The notes: generated by a model not told the origin, from the sequence alone. DNA of 64,000 nucleotides from Enterobacter sp. Ag1 (GCA_000277545.1 AKXM01000058.1:1-64000); one strand, 5' to 3'. Shown: positions 28,161 through 39,778, counted from the first letter of the stretch. Made by a program: numbers and translations.

Positions 28161-29324
28161 ATGTCTGTAATTAAGATGACCGATCTGGATCTGGCGGGCA
28201 AACGCGTATTCATCCGTGCCGATCTGAACGTGCCGGTTAAAGACGGGAAAGTCACCAGCGATGCGCGTATCCGTGCATCTCTGCCGACCATTGAACTGGC
28301 GCTGAAACAGGGTGCTAAAGTCATGGTGACTTCTCACCTGGGTCGTCCGACCGAAGGCGAGTACAACGAAGAATTCTCTCTGCTGCCAGTGGTTAACTAC
28401 CTGAAAGACAAGCTGTCTAACCCGGTGCGTCTGGTAAAAGATTACCTGGACGGCGTAGAGGTTGCTGCCGGTGAGCTGGTTGTTCTGGAAAACGTTCGCT
28501 TCAACAAAGGCGAGAAAAAAGACGACGAAGCACTGTCCAAAAAATACGCTGCACTGTGCGACGTGTTCGTGATGGATGCTTTCGGGACTGCACACCGTGC
28601 GCAGGCTTCTACTCACGGCATCGCTAAATTTGCTGACGTTGCTTGTGCTGGCCCGCTGCTGGCTGACGAACTGGAAGCACTGGGCAAAGCTCTGAAAGAG
28701 CCGGCTCGCCCAATGGTTGCTATCGTTGGCGGTTCTAAAGTTTCTACCAAACTGACCGTGTTGGACTCCCTGTCCAAAATCGCTGACCAGCTGATTGTTG
28801 GCGGCGGCATCGCGAACACCTTCGTTGCAGCCCAGGGCCACAACGTAGGTAAATCCCTGTACGAAGCAGACCTGGTTGATACCGCTAAAGATCTGCTGAC
28901 CCGTTGCGACATCCCAGTACCAACCGACGTGCGTGTGGCAACCGAGTTCTCCGAAACTGCGACCGCAACCCTGAAGTCTGTGAACGACATCAAAGACGAA
29001 GAGCAGATTCTGGACATGGGCGACGTTTCCGCTGAGAAACTGGCCGTGATCCTGAAAAACGCGAAAACCATTCTGTGGAACGGCCCGGTTGGCGTATTCG
29101 AATTCCCTAACTTCCGTAAAGGGACCGAAATCGTTGCCCGTGCTATCGCAGACAGCGAAGCCTTCTCCATTGCAGGCGGCGGCGACACTCTGGCCGCTAT
29201 CGACCTGTTCGGTATCGCAGACAAAATTTCCTACATCTCTACCGGCGGCGGCGCATTCCTTGAGTTTGTGGAAGGCAAAGTACTGCCAGCTGTAGCAATG
29301 CTCGAAGAGCGCGCTAAGAAGTAA
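28161..29324 (+). CDS. pgk: Phosphoglycerate kinase
   Basis: Pgk transfers phosphate between 1,3-bisphosphoglycerate and ADP in glycolysis. The 387-residue product has the E. coli length. It shows RADLNVPV near the N-terminus, the SHLGRP motif, [11 protein letters not shown] at the hinge and the nucleotide-binding [19 protein letters not shown] lies before the ATG. Codon use appears strongly biased toward the highly expressed set, as in the next gene. Confidence 0.98.
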   Translation: MSVIKMTDLDLAGKRVFIRADLNVPVKDGKVTSDARIRASLPTIELALKQGAKVMVTSHLGRPTEGEYNEEFSLLPVVNYLKDKLSNPVRLVKDYLDGVEVAAGELVVLENVRFNKGEKKDDEALSKKYAALCDVFVMDAFGTAHRAQASTHGIAKFADVACAGPLLADELEALGKALKEPARPMVAIVGGSKVSTKLTVLDSLSKIADQLIVGGGIANTFVAAQGHNVGKSLYEADLVDTAKDLLTRCDIPVPTDVRVATEFSETATATLKSVNDIKDEEQILDMGDVSAEKLAVILKNAKTILWNGPVGVFEFPNFRKGTEIVARAIADSEAFSIAGGGDTLAAIDLFGIADKISYISTGGGAFLEFVEGKVLPAVAMLEERAKK

Positions 29325-29330
29325 TTCCTA

Positions 29331-29350
29331 CGGGCAGGGTAACCTGCCCG
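29331..29350. other. Hairpin between pgk and fbaA
   Basis: CGGGCAGG-gtaa-CCTGCCCG is a perfect eight-pair stem six bases after the pgk stop, without a proper T-run (TTGATTTATT). It may be a leaky terminator or an RNA processing or stability element that lets the two genes be expressed at different levels. Confidence 0.6.
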
Positions 29351-29421
29351 TTGATTTATTGCCGCCCGGCAAGATTCAGGACGGTGATTCGATTTTTCCA
29401 AGGCCTACAGGACACATCAAC

Positions 29422-30501
29422 ATGTCTAAAATTTTTGATTTCGTAAAACCAGGTGTTGTAACTGGCGACGACGTACAGAAAATCTTCCAGGTAGCAAAAG
29501 AGAACAACTTTGCTCTGCCAGCCGTTAACTGCGTCGGTACCGACTCTATTAACGCCGTTCTGGAAACCGCTGCGAAAGTAAAATCTCCGGTTATCGTCCA
29601 GTTCTCTAACGGCGGTGCTGCATTCATCGCTGGTAAAGGCGTGAAAACTGATGTTCCACAGGGTGCTGCTATCCTGGGCGCAATCTCTGGTGCACACCAC
29701 GTACATCAGATGGCTGAACACTACGGCGTGCCGGTTATTCTGCACACTGACCACTGCGCTAAGAAACTGCTGCCGTGGATCGACGGCCTGCTGGACGCGG
29801 GTGAAAAACACTTTGCCGCTACCGGTAAACCACTGTTCTCTTCCCACATGATTGACCTGTCCGAAGAGTCTCTGGAAGAAAACATCGAAATCAGCTCCAA
29901 ATACCTGGCTCGCATGTCCAAACTGGGCATGACCCTGGAAATCGAACTGGGCTGCACCGGCGGTGAAGAAGATGGCGTGGACAACAGCCACATGGACGCT
30001 TCTGCTCTGTACACCCAGCCAGAAGACGTTGATTACGCTTACACCGAACTGAGCAAAATCAGCCCACGTTTCACCATCGCAGCTTCTTTCGGTAACGTAC
30101 ACGGCGTGTACAAACCAGGTAACGTGGTTCTGACCCCGACCATCCTGCGTGATTCTCAGGAATATGTTTCTAAGAAACACAACCTGCCGCACAACAGCCT
30201 GAACTTCGTCTTCCACGGCGGTTCCGGTTCTTCTGCTCAGGAAATCAAAGACTCCGTAAGCTACGGCGTAATCAAAATGAACATCGATACCGATACCCAG
30301 TGGGCAACCTGGGACGGCATCCTGAACTACTACAAAGAAAACGAAGCTTACCTGCAGGGTCAGCTGGGTAACCCGAAAGGCGCTGACCAGCCGAACAAAA
30401 AATACTACGATCCACGTGTCTGGCTGCGCGCAGCTCAGACCTCTATGATCGTTCGCCTGGAGCAGGCATTCAAAGAGCTGAACGCGGTAGACGTTCTGTA
30501 A
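29422..30501 (+). CDS. fbaA: Fructose-bisphosphate aldolase, class II
   Basis: FbaA reversibly splits fructose 1,6-bisphosphate, using zinc. The 359-residue product has the E. coli length. Zinc and active-site residues lie in VILHTDHCAKKLLPW, LEIELGCTGGEEDG, SFGNVHGVYKPGNV and FHGGSGSSAQEI. The start at 29422 (MSKIFDFVKPG) is the family start; the open frame adds 21 unrelated residues. It is the last gene of epd-pgk-fbaA and is followed by a strong terminator. In E. coli mscS comes next; here tdcABCDE intervenes. Confidence 0.98.
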   Translation: MSKIFDFVKPGVVTGDDVQKIFQVAKENNFALPAVNCVGTDSINAVLETAAKVKSPVIVQFSNGGAAFIAGKGVKTDVPQGAAILGAISGAHHVHQMAEHYGVPVILHTDHCAKKLLPWIDGLLDAGEKHFAATGKPLFSSHMIDLSEESLEENIEISSKYLARMSKLGMTLEIELGCTGGEEDGVDNSHMDASALYTQPEDVDYAYTELSKISPRFTIAASFGNVHGVYKPGNVVLTPTILRDSQEYVSKKHNLPHNSLNFVFHGGSGSSAQEIKDSVSYGVIKMNIDTDTQWATWDGILNYYKENEAYLQGQLGNPKGADQPNKKYYDPRVWLRAAQTSMIVRLEQAFKELNAVDVL

Positions 30502-30525
30502 TTTGAGCTAATATTTGCTTCGATA

Positions 30526-30548
30526 AAAACCCGCCTTGGCGGGTTTTT
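30526..30548 (+). terminator. fbaA terminator
   Basis: AAAACCCGCC-tt-GGCGGGTTTTTTTA: perfect stem and seven T residues, 25 bases past fbaA. Confidence 0.93.
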
Positions 30549-30903
30549 TTATATTCAAATATAAGCGTAATATTTGCAGCCATTTTTAATTCTTTGTTTT
30601 ATGCACCTTACTCTGAGTAAATAAACGTCAATATTGATAAGTTTTCAGTCTGAATAAGAGTTTATGGCTGGTTATATGAATTTATTATCTCCATAAATTT
30701 CTTTTATTCAGGATGTTTAGGTTGACCTTAATCATGGAAATAGCAAATTATAAAACATTAACTCATTGTTATTTATGGGTTTATATTCATTTTGTTGCTT
30801 GTTGTACTGATGAGGGTTGAGCTCTTGTGAGTCGCCGCACATAACATAGTAGGGAGAATACGTAAGATCGCCGCCATTGATAACTTATTAGGCATGGCGC
30901 TTT
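30549..30903 (+). promoter_or_regulatory. AT-rich tdc upstream region
   Basis: These 355 bases are markedly more AT-rich than the neighbours and hold no credible gene. No convincing tdcR homologue is seen. The only clear site is the CRP box at 30826-30841. A -10-like TAAGAT (30863-30868) predicts a start near 30875. Such AT-rich DNA is a usual target for H-NS and IHF, both known at E. coli tdc, but I found no IHF match I would defend. Confidence 0.5.
30826..30841. promoter_or_regulatory. CRP site of the tdc promoter
   Basis: TGTGA-GTCGCC-GCACA matches nine of ten core positions and is centred about 41.5 bp before the predicted start, the class II activator position. CRP dependence of tdc is known in E. 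coli. Confidence 0.65.
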
Positions 30904-31842
30904 ATGGATAATACGACATTACCTAAAACACAGCACCTGGTTGTATTTCAGGAAGTGGTAAGAAGTGGTTCATTTGGCTCTGCGGCGAAGCAGCTAAGTT
31001 TGACTCAGCCTGCGGTAAGTAAAATTATCAGCGATATGGAAGCCTTGTTTGGTCTGGAGCTTATCATTCGCAAAAATACCGGTGTTCAGCTTACGGCTGC
31101 CGGTAAAGTACTGCTCGGTTACGCCGAGTCGATTACCCGCGAAATGCGCAACATGTGCAACGAAATGAACAGTCTGGTCGGTAGCGAAGCGGTAGATGTT
31201 TCATTCGGCTATCCTTCACTTATCGGTTTTACCTTCCTGCCGGGCATGATGAAAGCCTTTAAAGAGCAGTATCCACAGGCTGAAGTTTCAATGTTTGAAG
31301 CTCAACTTTGCTCCTTCTTACCGGCGATACGTGACGGCAGGCTGGATTTTGCCATCGGTACGCTGAGCGATGAGATGCTGCTTCAGGATTTGCATATCGA
31401 ACCCCTGTTTGAATCAGAGTTTGTTCTGGTAGCCGGACGAACACGAACGCGCGGAGGCGTGATGACGCTCCGCTCATTAAGCCATGAGCAGTGGGTGTTG
31501 CCTCAAACCGAAATGGGCTACTACAGTGAACTTCTGACCATCCTGCAACAGAACCATATCACCAGCGATAAAATCATTAAAACCGACTCAGTTGTCACCA
31601 TTTATAACATGGTGTTGACCGCCGGTTTCCTGACGATTATTCCCCGTGAAATGATCGCACCTTTTGGCTCTCAGGAGTTTGTTCAAATTCCATTAACGGA
31701 TGAATTACCTGTTGCACGCTATGCTGCGGTATGGTCGAAAAATTGCCGTATAAAAAAATCAGCGGCGACGCTGGTCGAATTAGCCAAAGTGCATTCAGTG
31801 CGTAGTAAATATCAATTTAATAAATTAACGGTGGTGGCTTAG
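30904..31842 (+). CDS. tdcA: LysR-type activator of the tdc operon
   Basis: TdcA activates threonine/serine catabolism genes under anaerobic, catabolite-free conditions. The 312-residue product equals E. coli TdcA in length and aligns throughout (LPKTQHLVVFQEVVRSGSFG). The LysR helix-turn-helix is at about 20-50 (AAKQLSLTQPAVSKIISDME), and the substrate-binding domain follows from about 95. It is the first gene of the operon; tdcB begins 101 bases later. Confidence 0.93.
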   Translation: MDNTTLPKTQHLVVFQEVVRSGSFGSAAKQLSLTQPAVSKIISDMEALFGLELIIRKNTGVQLTAAGKVLLGYAESITREMRNMCNEMNSLVGSEAVDVSFGYPSLIGFTFLPGMMKAFKEQYPQAEVSMFEAQLCSFLPAIRDGRLDFAIGTLSDEMLLQDLHIEPLFESEFVLVAGRTRTRGGVMTLRSLSHEQWVLPQTEMGYYSELLTILQQNHITSDKIIKTDSVVTIYNMVLTAGFLTIIPREMIAPFGSQEFVQIPLTDELPVARYAAVWSKNCRIKKSAATLVELAKVHSVRSKYQFNKLTVVA

Positions 31843-31943
31843 CTTACTTAGCATAATCACTTTTTATCACTCATTAAATTAAAAAGGCGAGTTTTTTATT
31901 ATTCGCTACGAATATCTTTTATTGCTTTGATGCGGAGATCAAC

Positions 31944-32942
31944 ATGCATATAGATAATGAATTGCCAGTCACAATTAACGATGTTCTTGAAGCGAAAAAA
32001 AGAATATCTGGATTTGTGTATAAAACCGGGATGCCTCGCTCTAATTATCTTAGCGAATGCTGTAAGGGCGACATCTATTTGAAATTTGAAAACATGCAGC
32101 GTACCGGTTCGTTTAAAATGCGCGGTGCTTTCAATAAACTCAGTTCACTGAGTGAAGAAGAAAGAGCCCGGGGCGTGGTGGCCTGTTCTGCGGGTAACCA
32201 TGCTCAGGGTGTTTCATTGTCATGTGCGCTGCTCGGTATTAACGGCAAAGTGGTGATGCCTAAAGGTGCACCGAAGTCAAAAGTTGCCGCCACGACTGAC
32301 TATTCAGCTCAAGTGATTATCCACGGCGATAATTTTAACGAAACCATCGCCAAGGTCAGCGAAATTGTTGAGACGGAAGGGCGTATCTTTATCCCACCTT
32401 ACGATGATGAAAAAGTCATTGCCGGGCAGGGGACGATTGGCCTGGAAATTCTTGAAGACCTTTACGACGTCGATAACGTGATTGTGCCGATTGGCGGCGG
32501 CGGCCTGATTGCCGGCATTGCGGTAGCCATTAAATCCATTAATCCAACAATTAATATTATTGGCGTGCAGGCGGAAAACGTCCACGGCATGGCTTCCTCT
32601 TTCCGCACTGGTGAAATTACCGCGTATCGGGCAGGCAGCACGTTGGCTGACGGCTGTGACGTTGCCCGCCCAGGAAAGCTAACTTTCGAAATCGTTAAAA
32701 AATTAGTCACCGATATTATTTTGGTCAGTGAAGACGATATCAGAAATAGTATGGTCGCACTTATTCAGAGAAACAAAATTGTCACTGAAGGTGCTGGTGC
32801 ACTGGCTTCTGCTGCATTATTAAGCGGCAAGCTTGACCAGTACATTAAAGGCCGGAAAACCGTGAGTATTATTTCTGGTGGAAATATCGATTTGTCTCGT
32901 GTTTCTGAAATTACTGGCGCAGCGGAAGCCTGCCTGGTCTAA
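31944..32942 (+). CDS. tdcB: Catabolic threonine dehydratase
   Basis: TdcB deaminates threonine to 2-oxobutyrate and serine to pyruvate, using PLP. The 332-residue product (E. coli 329) has the PLP lysine K58 in [14 protein letters not shown] and the phosphate-binding [10 protein letters not shown] loop. It is the short, catabolic form lacking the C-terminal regulatory domains of IlvA. A run of glycines and AT-biased codons is seen compared with the preceding glycolytic genes. tdcC follows after 15 bases. Confidence 0.96.
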   Translation: MHIDNELPVTINDVLEAKKRISGFVYKTGMPRSNYLSECCKGDIYLKFENMQRTGSFKMRGAFNKLSSLSEEERARGVVACSAGNHAQGVSLSCALLGINGKVVMPKGAPKSKVAATTDYSAQVIIHGDNFNETIAKVSEIVETEGRIFIPPYDDEKVIAGQGTIGLEILEDLYDVDNVIVPIGGGGLIAGIAVAIKSINPTINIIGVQAENVHGMASSFRTGEITAYRAGSTLADGCDVARPGKLTFEIVKKLVTDIILVSEDDIRNSMVALIQRNKIVTEGAGALASAALLSGKLDQYIKGRKTVSIISGGNIDLSRVSEITGAAEACLV

Positions 32943-32957
32943 ATAAGGATCTTCATT

Positions 32958-34289
32958 ATGAGTAATGTTGAAACAACCCTTGTTGGTCAAAAAGAGTCCT
33001 CCCTGTGGCGTAAGTCCGATACCACCTGGACTTTAGGTCTGTTTGGTACCGCCATTGGCGCTGGGGTCCTGTTTTTCCCGATTCGCGCGGGCTACGGCGG
33101 GCTTATCCCAATACTTATCATGCTTGTTCTTGCCTATCCGATAGCCTTCCTTTGCCACCGCGCGCTGGCACGACTGTGCCTTTCCGGCAGCAATCCATCG
33201 GGAAATATCACCGAAGTTGTCGAGGAGCATTTTGGTAAAACGGGTGGCGTCGTTATCACCTTCCTTTATTTCTTCGCGATTTGCCCGCTGCTGTGGATTT
33301 ACGGCGTCACCATTACTAACACCTTCATGACCTTCTGGGAAAATCAGCTCCAGCTGATGCCCTTAAATCGTGGGCTGGTAGCGCTATTCCTGCTGATGCT
33401 GATGGCCTTTGTCATCTTCTTTGGTAAGGATCTGATGGTGAAGGTGATGAGCTGGCTTGTGTTCCCGTTTATCGCCAGCCTGGTCATTATTTCCCTGTCG
33501 CTTATTCCCTACTGGAATTCAGCGGTTATCGATCAGGTGAACCTGAGTGAAATCGCGTTAACCGGCCATGACGGCATCCTGGTGACCGTGTGGCTCGGGA
33601 TTTCCATCATGGTGTTCTCCTTTAACTTCTCGCCGATCGTCTCTTCCTTTGTGGTGTCGAAGCGTGAAGAGTACGAAGCGGACTTCGGGAAAGCCTATAC
33701 CGAAGACAAGTGCTCAAAAATCATCTCGCGTGCCAGCATGTTGATGGTTGGCGTGGTGATGTTCTTCGCCTTTAGCTGCCTGTTCACGCTGTCGCCACAG
33801 AATATGGCCGAAGCAAAAGCGCAGAACATCCCGGTGCTCTCCTATCTCGCTAACCATTTCTCTTCACTCTCTGGTTCGAAGTCTACTTTTGCCACGGTGC
33901 TGGAATATGGCGCATCGATTATTGCCCTGGTCGCCATTTTCAAATCTTTCTTCGGCCACTATCTGGGCACGCTGGAAGGGTTGAATGGCCTGGTCCTGAA
34001 ATTTGGCTATAAGAGTGACAAAACGAAGGTTTCCGAGGGCAAACTTAATCTGATCAGCATGGTGTTTATCATGGGGTCAACCTGGGTTGTCGCCTACGCC
34101 AACCCAAATATTCTTGACCTGATTGAAGCGATGGGCGCCCCGATCATTGCCTCGTTGCTTTGCCTGCTGCCGATGTACGCGATTCGCAAAGTGCCGGCGC
34201 TGAGCAAATACAAAGGCAGAAGTGAAAATATCTTTGTTACCGTGATCGGCTTACTGACGATCCTTAACATCGTATACAAAATCTTGTAA
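32958..34289 (+). CDS. tdcC: Threonine/serine:H+ symporter
   Basis: TdcC imports threonine and serine with protons under anaerobic conditions, feeding TdcB. The 443-residue product has eleven or so predicted helices and belongs to the hydroxy/aromatic amino acid permease (HAAAP) family with SdaC. The first helix contains [19 protein letters not shown], a family signature. The start has AAGGA well placed. It lies 36 bases before tdcD. Confidence 0.95.
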   Translation: MSNVETTLVGQKESSLWRKSDTTWTLGLFGTAIGAGVLFFPIRAGYGGLIPILIMLVLAYPIAFLCHRALARLCLSGSNPSGNITEVVEEHFGKTGGVVITFLYFFAICPLLWIYGVTITNTFMTFWENQLQLMPLNRGLVALFLLMLMAFVIFFGKDLMVKVMSWLVFPFIASLVIISLSLIPYWNSAVIDQVNLSEIALTGHDGILVTVWLGISIMVFSFNFSPIVSSFVVSKREEYEADFGKAYTEDKCSKIISRASMLMVGVVMFFAFSCLFTLSPQNMAEAKAQNIPVLSYLANHFSSLSGSKSTFATVLEYGASIIALVAIFKSFFGHYLGTLEGLNGLVLKFGYKSDKTKVSEGKLNLISMVFIMGSTWVVAYANPNILDLIEAMGAPIIASLLCLLPMYAIRKVPALSKYKGRSENIFVTVIGLLTILNIVYKIL

Positions 34290-34325
34290 TTAACTGTCAT
34301 TGGCTCAGGATGAGTGAACGTTAAT

Positions 34326-35534
34326 ATGAATGAATATCCGGTAATATTAACCATAAATTGCGGTTCATCTTCGGTTAAATTCTCCGTGCTGGATGAATTA
34401 ACCATGGAGCCACTTTTAACGGGTATTTGCGAAGGTATAAATACCGAAGCCGCAATGCTTATCGTTAATAGCGGTGAGCCGGTGAAGCTGGCGCATTCTG
34501 ATTATGAGGATGCGCTGGCGGCAATCTCCCTCGAGCTTGAAAGACGTCATTTGACCGAAAGCGTGGCCTATATAGGCCACCGCATTGCTCACGGCGGGGC
34601 GATTTTTGGCGAGTCGGTATTGCTTACGGACGACGTCGTGGAGCAAATCCGCGCGGTCTCGCCTCTCGCGCCGCTGCACAACTATGCCAATCTCAGTGGC
34701 GTGGCTTCGGCCAGGCTGCGCTTCCCTGGCGTGCCGCAGGTTGCCGTGTTTGATACCAGCTTTCACCAGACGATGAAACCTGAAGCCTATCTTTACGGCC
34801 TGCCATACCGCTATTTCAACGAGCACGGCGTCAGGCGTTATGGATTCCACGGGACCTCTCACCGCTATGTTTCCATGCAGGCAAGCGAGCTACCTGAACT
34901 GAAAGGGCGTTCATTGGGGCTGGTGATTGCTCATCTGGGCAACGGGGCTTCAGTGTGCGCGGTTGTTGACGGGCAAAGCGCTGATACCTCGATGGGGATG
35001 ACGCCGCTGGAAGGTTTGATCATGGGGACACGCTGCGGCGATGTCGACTTTGGGGCGATGGTGTGGCTGGCAAGGCAGACCGGGCAGTCGCTGGACGATC
35101 TTGAGCAGGTGGCAAATACCGAGTCAGGGTTGTTGGGGCTTTCAGGTATATCTTCTGACTTACGGACGCTGGAAAAAGCCTGGCAGCAGGGGGATACCCG
35201 CGCGGAGTTGGCTATCAACACGTTTGTACATCGTATTGCCAAAACCATCGGCGGACACGCAACTTCGCTGCCACATTTTGATGGGCTAATTTTTACTGGC
35301 GGCATTGGTGAAAACTCAGCTCTTATTCGCCGTCTGGTTATTCAACATTTAAGGGTATTCGGTTTCGAACTGAATGAAGAAAAAAATATGCGGCCTAATT
35401 CTGACGGCGAGCGTGTTATTTCAACCCAGAACTCGGCAGTACTGTGTGCAGTTATTCCGACCAACGAAGAAAAAATGATTGCTCTTGATGCCCGTGAATT
35501 GGGCAAGGCATCGGAGCTTGCGGCATTCGCTTAA
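34326..35534 (+). CDS. tdcD: Propionate/acetate kinase
   Basis: TdcD makes ATP and propionate from propionyl phosphate and ADP, the energy-yielding end of threonine fermentation. The 402-residue product equals the E. coli length. It shows the acetokinase signatures [13 protein letters not shown] near the N-terminus and [13 protein letters not shown] in the centre. The start at 34326 (MNEYPVIL) is by homology. An in-frame GTG at 34314 has the better ribosome site (AGGA four bases away), so the first residues are uncertain. Confidence 0.95.
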   Translation: MNEYPVILTINCGSSSVKFSVLDELTMEPLLTGICEGINTEAAMLIVNSGEPVKLAHSDYEDALAAISLELERRHLTESVAYIGHRIAHGGAIFGESVLLTDDVVEQIRAVSPLAPLHNYANLSGVASARLRFPGVPQVAVFDTSFHQTMKPEAYLYGLPYRYFNEHGVRRYGFHGTSHRYVSMQASELPELKGRSLGLVIAHLGNGASVCAVVDGQSADTSMGMTPLEGLIMGTRCGDVDFGAMVWLARQTGQSLDDLEQVANTESGLLGLSGISSDLRTLEKAWQQGDTRAELAINTFVHRIAKTIGGHATSLPHFDGLIFTGGIGENSALIRRLVIQHLRVFGFELNEEKNMRPNSDGERVISTQNSAVLCAVIPTNEEKMIALDARELGKASELAAFA

Positions 35535-35563
35535 TTTTATTTGCGGTACAGAGGATTGAATGC

Positions 35564-37858
35564 ATGAAAATGGATATTGATATTTCCCATGATAATTATG
35601 CTCAGGCCTGGCAGCAGTTTCGTGGGGAATGCTGGCAGCATGAAATTAATGTTCGGGATTTTATCCAGCAAAACTACACACCGTATGAGGGGGATGATGC
35701 GTTTCTGGCGAGCGCAACATCTGAGACGACGGCGCTCTGGGAAAAGGTGATGGAGGGTATTCGCGTTGAAAATGCCACTCATGCCCCGGTCGATTTTGAT
35801 ACTAACGTGGCCACGTCCATTACCGCCCATGCCCCCGGTTACATTATCCAGCAGCATGAGAAAATTGTTGGCCTTCAGACGGACCAGCCGCTAAAGCGCG
35901 CGCTGCATCCTTTCGGCGGCATCAATATGATCAAAAGTTCGTTTGAAGCCTATGGCCGCAAAATGGACCCTGAGTTTGAGTATCAGTTTACCGAGCTGAG
36001 GAAAACGCACAATCAGGGCGTGTTCGACGTTTATTCGCCGGATATTCTGCGCTGCCGCAAGTCCGGCGTACTGACTGGGCTGCCTGATGGTTACGGGCGT
36101 GGCCGAATCATCGGCGATTACCGCCGCGTGGCGCTGTACGGCATTGCTTATCTGGTTCGCGAACGTGAGCTACAGTTTGCCGATCTGCAGCAAAAGCTTG
36201 AACGCGGCGAGGATCTTGAGGCAACGATTCGCCTGCGAGAAGAACTGTCGGAGCATCGCCACGCACTGCTGCAAATACAGGACATGGCCGCTGGCTACGG
36301 TTTCGATATCTCGAGGCCGGCGAGCAACGCACAGGAGGCGATTCAGTGGCTTTATTTCGCCTATCTGGCGGCGGTGAAGTCGCAAAACGGCGGAGCGATG
36401 TCGCTGGGGCGCACCGCAACCTTTATCGATGTTTATATTGAGCGCGATCTTCGCTCTGGCCTGCTCAATGAGCAACAGGCGCAGGAGCTTATTGACCACT
36501 TCATTATGAAAATCCGCATGGTGCGCTTCCTGCGCACGCCGGAGTTTGATTCGCTGTTCTCCGGGGATCCTATTTGGGCAACGGAAGTGTTAGGCGGAAT
36601 GGGGCAGGATGGTCGTACTCTGGTGACCAAAAGTACCTTCCGCTATTTGAATACGCTTTACACCATGGGGCCTGCGCCGGAGCCGAATTTGACCATCCTT
36701 TGGTCTGAGGCGCTGCCGAAAGCGTTCAAGGTTTATGCCGCCAGGGTGTCGATTGAAACCTCGTCATTGCAGTATGAAAATGATGATCTGATGCGCATCG
36801 ATTTCGCCAGCGACGACTATGCGATTGCCTGCTGCGTTAGCCCGATGGTGATTGGCAAACAGATGCAGTTCTTTGGCGCTCGCGCCAACCTGGCAAAAAC
36901 GCTGCTGTACTGCATCAACGGGGGAATGGATGAAAAGCTGAAGATCCAGGTTGGGCCGAAAACGCCAATGTTGCTCGACGATGTGCTGGACTACGACAAG
37001 GTGATGACCAGCCTCGACAGCTTTATGGATTGGCTGGCGGTGCAGTACGTGACGGCCCTGAACCTGATCCACTACATGCACGATAAATACAGCTACGAAG
37101 CTTCGCTGATGGCCCTGCATGACCGGGATGTTTACCGCACGATGGCCTGTGGCATCGCCGGGCTTTCGGTGGCGGTGGATTCACTTTCTGCCATCAAACA
37201 CGCCGTGGTTAAGCCGGTGCGCGACCATACCGGGCTGGCGGTGGATTTCGTGATTGAGGGTGACTATCCGCAATACGGCAATAACGACGATCGCGTGGAC
37301 GCCATTGCCTGCGATCTGGTTGAGCGTTTTATGAAGAAAATTCAGGCGCTGCCAACTTATCGCGATGCCGTGCCGACGCAGTCTATTTTGACCATTACGT
37401 CGAATGTGGTTTACGGGCAAAAAACGGGGAACACGCCAGATGGCCGCAGGGGAGGAACGCCGTTTGCACCCGGTGCGAACCCGATGCACGGGCGAGACAC
37501 TAAAGGAGCTGTAGCCTCGTTAACCTCCGTGGCTAAGCTGCCGTTCAGCTACGCAAAAGATGGTATCTCTTATACGTTTTCCATCGTGCCTGCGGCGCTG
37601 GGGAAAGAGGATTCCATTCGCTGCCTGAACCTGGTCGGCTTGCTTGATGGCTACTTCCACCACGATGTCAAAACGGAAGGCGGGCAGCACCTGAACGTCA
37701 ACGTGTTGAACCGTGAAATGCTGATGGATGCCATCGCGCATCCTGAAAATTACCCGACACTGACCATTCGTGTTTCTGGCTACGCGGTGCGTTTCAACGC
37801 GCTTACCCGCGAGCAGCAGCAGGATGTTATTTCCCGGACCTTCACACAAACGTTGTAA
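35564..37858 (+). CDS. tdcE: Keto-acid (2-oxobutyrate/pyruvate) formate-lyase
   Basis: TdcE is a glycyl radical enzyme that converts 2-oxobutyrate (or pyruvate) and CoA to propionyl-CoA (or acetyl-CoA) and formate. The 764-residue product equals E. coli TdcE. The active-site pair is C423-C424 in AIACCVSPM and the radical glycine is G739 in RVSGYAVRF. It needs PflA-type activation, not encoded here. It closes the operon at a terminator; E. coli continues with tdcF and tdcG, which are missing. A propionyl-CoA phosphotransacetylase must come from elsewhere (Pta). Confidence 0.97.
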   Translation: MKMDIDISHDNYAQAWQQFRGECWQHEINVRDFIQQNYTPYEGDDAFLASATSETTALWEKVMEGIRVENATHAPVDFDTNVATSITAHAPGYIIQQHEKIVGLQTDQPLKRALHPFGGINMIKSSFEAYGRKMDPEFEYQFTELRKTHNQGVFDVYSPDILRCRKSGVLTGLPDGYGRGRIIGDYRRVALYGIAYLVRERELQFADLQQKLERGEDLEATIRLREELSEHRHALLQIQDMAAGYGFDISRPASNAQEAIQWLYFAYLAAVKSQNGGAMSLGRTATFIDVYIERDLRSGLLNEQQAQELIDHFIMKIRMVRFLRTPEFDSLFSGDPIWATEVLGGMGQDGRTLVTKSTFRYLNTLYTMGPAPEPNLTILWSEALPKAFKVYAARVSIETSSLQYENDDLMRIDFASDDYAIACCVSPMVIGKQMQFFGARANLAKTLLYCINGGMDEKLKIQVGPKTPMLLDDVLDYDKVMTSLDSFMDWLAVQYVTALNLIHYMHDKYSYEASLMALHDRDVYRTMACGIAGLSVAVDSLSAIKHAVVKPVRDHTGLAVDFVIEGDYPQYGNNDDRVDAIACDLVERFMKKIQALPTYRDAVPTQSILTITSNVVYGQKTGNTPDGRRGGTPFAPGANPMHGRDTKGAVASLTSVAKLPFSYAKDGISYTFSIVPAALGKEDSIRCLNLVGLLDGYFHHDVKTEGGQHLNVNVLNREMLMDAIAHPENYPTLTIRVSGYAVRFNALTREQQQDVISRTFTQTL

Positions 37859-37870
37859 GCCCACTTTTAG

Positions 37871-37893
37871 CCCGGACATTCGTCCGGGTTTTT
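37871..37893 (+). terminator. tdc operon terminator
   Basis: CCCGGAC-attc-GTCCGGG followed by TTTTT, 12 bases after tdcE. Confidence 0.93.
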
Positions 37894-38029
37894 CCCTTTT
37901 TTTGCCGCATTAATACGCAATTTGAGATCAATTTTGTGACGTACTTGGCACATCCATGCGTTTTTGTTTACCCTTTACGGTTTGAACTGCCTTACCGGGC
38001 GGAGAAACTTTTCAGACAAGGAACAGTAA

Positions 38030-38890
38030 ATGGAAGATCTCAACGTAGTAGACAGTATTCATAATGCGGGGGGCTGGCTGGTACGCAATCAGGAGCTGCT
38101 CCTGAGCTATGCGGTAAATATCGTCGCCGCCGTGGCCATTTTGATCGCCGGGATGATCGTTGCCCGTCTGGTCTCCGGAGCCGTTAATCGCCTGATGCTG
38201 GCTCGCAGCATCGACAGCACTGTCGCCGACTTTCTTTCCGCGCTGGTGCGCTACGGGATTATTGCCTTCACGCTGATTGCGGCCCTGAGCCGTGTCGGGG
38301 TGCAGACAGCTTCGGTGATTGCCGTGCTGGGTGCCGCCGGTCTGGCCGTTGGTTTGGCGCTGCAGGGTTCCCTGTCCAACCTGGCCGCAGGCGTGTTGCT
38401 CGTTACCTTCCGCCCGTTCCGTACCGGGGAGTATGTCGATCTCGGCGGCATTGCGGGCACCGTGCTGAACGTGCAAATCTTCTCCACCACGCTGCGTACC
38501 GTGGATGGCAAAATCGTGGTTGTGCCGAACGGCAAAATCATCGCCGGGAATATCATTAACTTCTCCCGGGAACCTGCCCGCCGCAACGAGTTCATCATCG
38601 GCGTGGCCTACGATGCCGACATCGATCAAGTTAAGCAGATCCTGACTGACATCATCACCAGCGACGAGCGCGTGCTGAAGGATCGCGACATCACCGTGCG
38701 CCTGAACGAGCTTGGCCCTTCATCCGTCAACTTTGTGGTGCGGGCATGGAGCAAAAGCGGTGACCTGCAAAACGTTTATTGGGACGTGCTGGAGCGCATC
38801 AAGAAAGCGCTTGATGCCAACGGCATCGGTATTCCTTATCCGCAAATGGACGTTCACGTTCGCCAGATGAAAGACTCTGATAACGCATAA
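38030..38890 (+). CDS. mscS: Small-conductance mechanosensitive channel
   Basis: MscS opens under membrane tension and releases solutes during osmotic downshock. The 286-residue product equals E. coli MscS. It has three N-terminal helices, with the pore-lining glycine/alanine-rich TM3 ([20 protein letters not shown]) and a cytoplasmic beta domain including [14 protein letters not shown]. It forms a heptamer. The ribosome site AAGGA lies eight bases upstream. It is flanked by terminators, so it is transcribed alone. Confidence 0.97.
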   Translation: MEDLNVVDSIHNAGGWLVRNQELLLSYAVNIVAAVAILIAGMIVARLVSGAVNRLMLARSIDSTVADFLSALVRYGIIAFTLIAALSRVGVQTASVIAVLGAAGLAVGLALQGSLSNLAAGVLLVTFRPFRTGEYVDLGGIAGTVLNVQIFSTTLRTVDGKIVVVPNGKIIAGNIINFSREPARRNEFIIGVAYDADIDQVKQILTDIITSDERVLKDRDITVRLNELGPSSVNFVVRAWSKSGDLQNVYWDVLERIKKALDANGIGIPYPQMDVHVRQMKDSDNA

Positions 38891-38897
38891 CCTCCGG

Positions 38898-38922
38898 GGC
38901 CAGCTTTCGCTGGCCTTATTTT
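38898..38922 (+). terminator. mscS terminator
   Basis: GGCCAGC-tttc-GCTGGCC followed by TTATTTT. Confidence 0.9.
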
Positions 38923-39032
38923 CACCTGCAATGATTAGTTATGCTTATAAGCGATTAAAAATATCAATTTCCTCTAATAATTTTTGCGCATTACACTCAC
39001 GCTCAATGATGAACAGTTAAAGGGTGTGTCGC

Positions 39033-39668
39033 GTGTTATCTTATTATTTTCAGGGCATTGCATTGGGAGCCGCGCTAATTCTGCCGCTGGGGCCGCAAAA
39101 TGCCTTCGTGATGAATCAGGGCATTCGTCGCCAGTACCATCTGATGATTGCTTCCCTGTGCGCGTTGAGCGACATCATTCTGATTTGCGGCGGGATTTTT
39201 GGCGGCAGCGCCATTCTGATGCAGTCTCCCTGGCTGCTGGCGCTGGTCACCTGGGGCGGCGTGGCATTTCTGCTGTGGTATGGCTGGGGTGCGCTGCGCA
39301 CGGCGATGAGCAGCAACCTGGAGCTGGCTTCGGCCGAAGTGTTGAAGCAGGGGCGCTGGAAAATCGTGGTCACCATGCTGGCGGTGACCTGGCTCAACCC
39401 GCACGTCTATCTGGATACCTTTGTGGTACTTGGTAGCCTGGGGGGCCAGCTTGCGGACGAAGCAAAACGCTGGTTCGCGCTGGGAACCATTAGCGCCTCC
39501 ATTCTCTGGTTTTACGGCCTGGCTATTCTTGCCGCCTGGCTGGCCCCTCGTCTTCGTACCGCAAAAGCACAGCGTATTATCAACGGGGTGGTTGGGCTTG
39601 TGATGTGGTTTATTGCCGCTCAGCTGGCCCGGGATGGCGTGCAGCACATCGCGGCACTCGTGGGCTAA
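39033..39668 (+). CDS. argO: Arginine exporter
   Basis: ArgO exports arginine (and canavanine) and is a LysE-family transporter. The 211-residue product has the E. coli length and about six helices, including [20 protein letters not shown] near the N-terminus and [19 protein letters not shown]. The start is GTG at 39033 (M/V-LSYYFQG), with AAAGGG eight bases upstream; a GTG three codons earlier is less well placed. ArgP, encoded nearby, activates argO in E. coli when arginine is high, so the AT-rich 110 bases upstream should hold the ArgP site. Confidence 0.95.
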   Translation: MLSYYFQGIALGAALILPLGPQNAFVMNQGIRRQYHLMIASLCALSDIILICGGIFGGSAILMQSPWLLALVTWGGVAFLLWYGWGALRTAMSSNLELASAEVLKQGRWKIVVTMLAVTWLNPHVYLDTFVVLGSLGGQLADEAKRWFALGTISASILWFYGLAILAAWLAPRLRTAKAQRIINGVVGLVMWFIAAQLARDGVQHIAALVG

Positions 39669-39778
39669 TTCGCCATAATCTGATAGACAAGTTACCATTA
39701 CAGGCTAAGCTTGCTGGCAGACGTCGGGAGTTTGTTGAACGGCGTAATCACAGTGGAACGTAGCACGGAGGAGTTACA

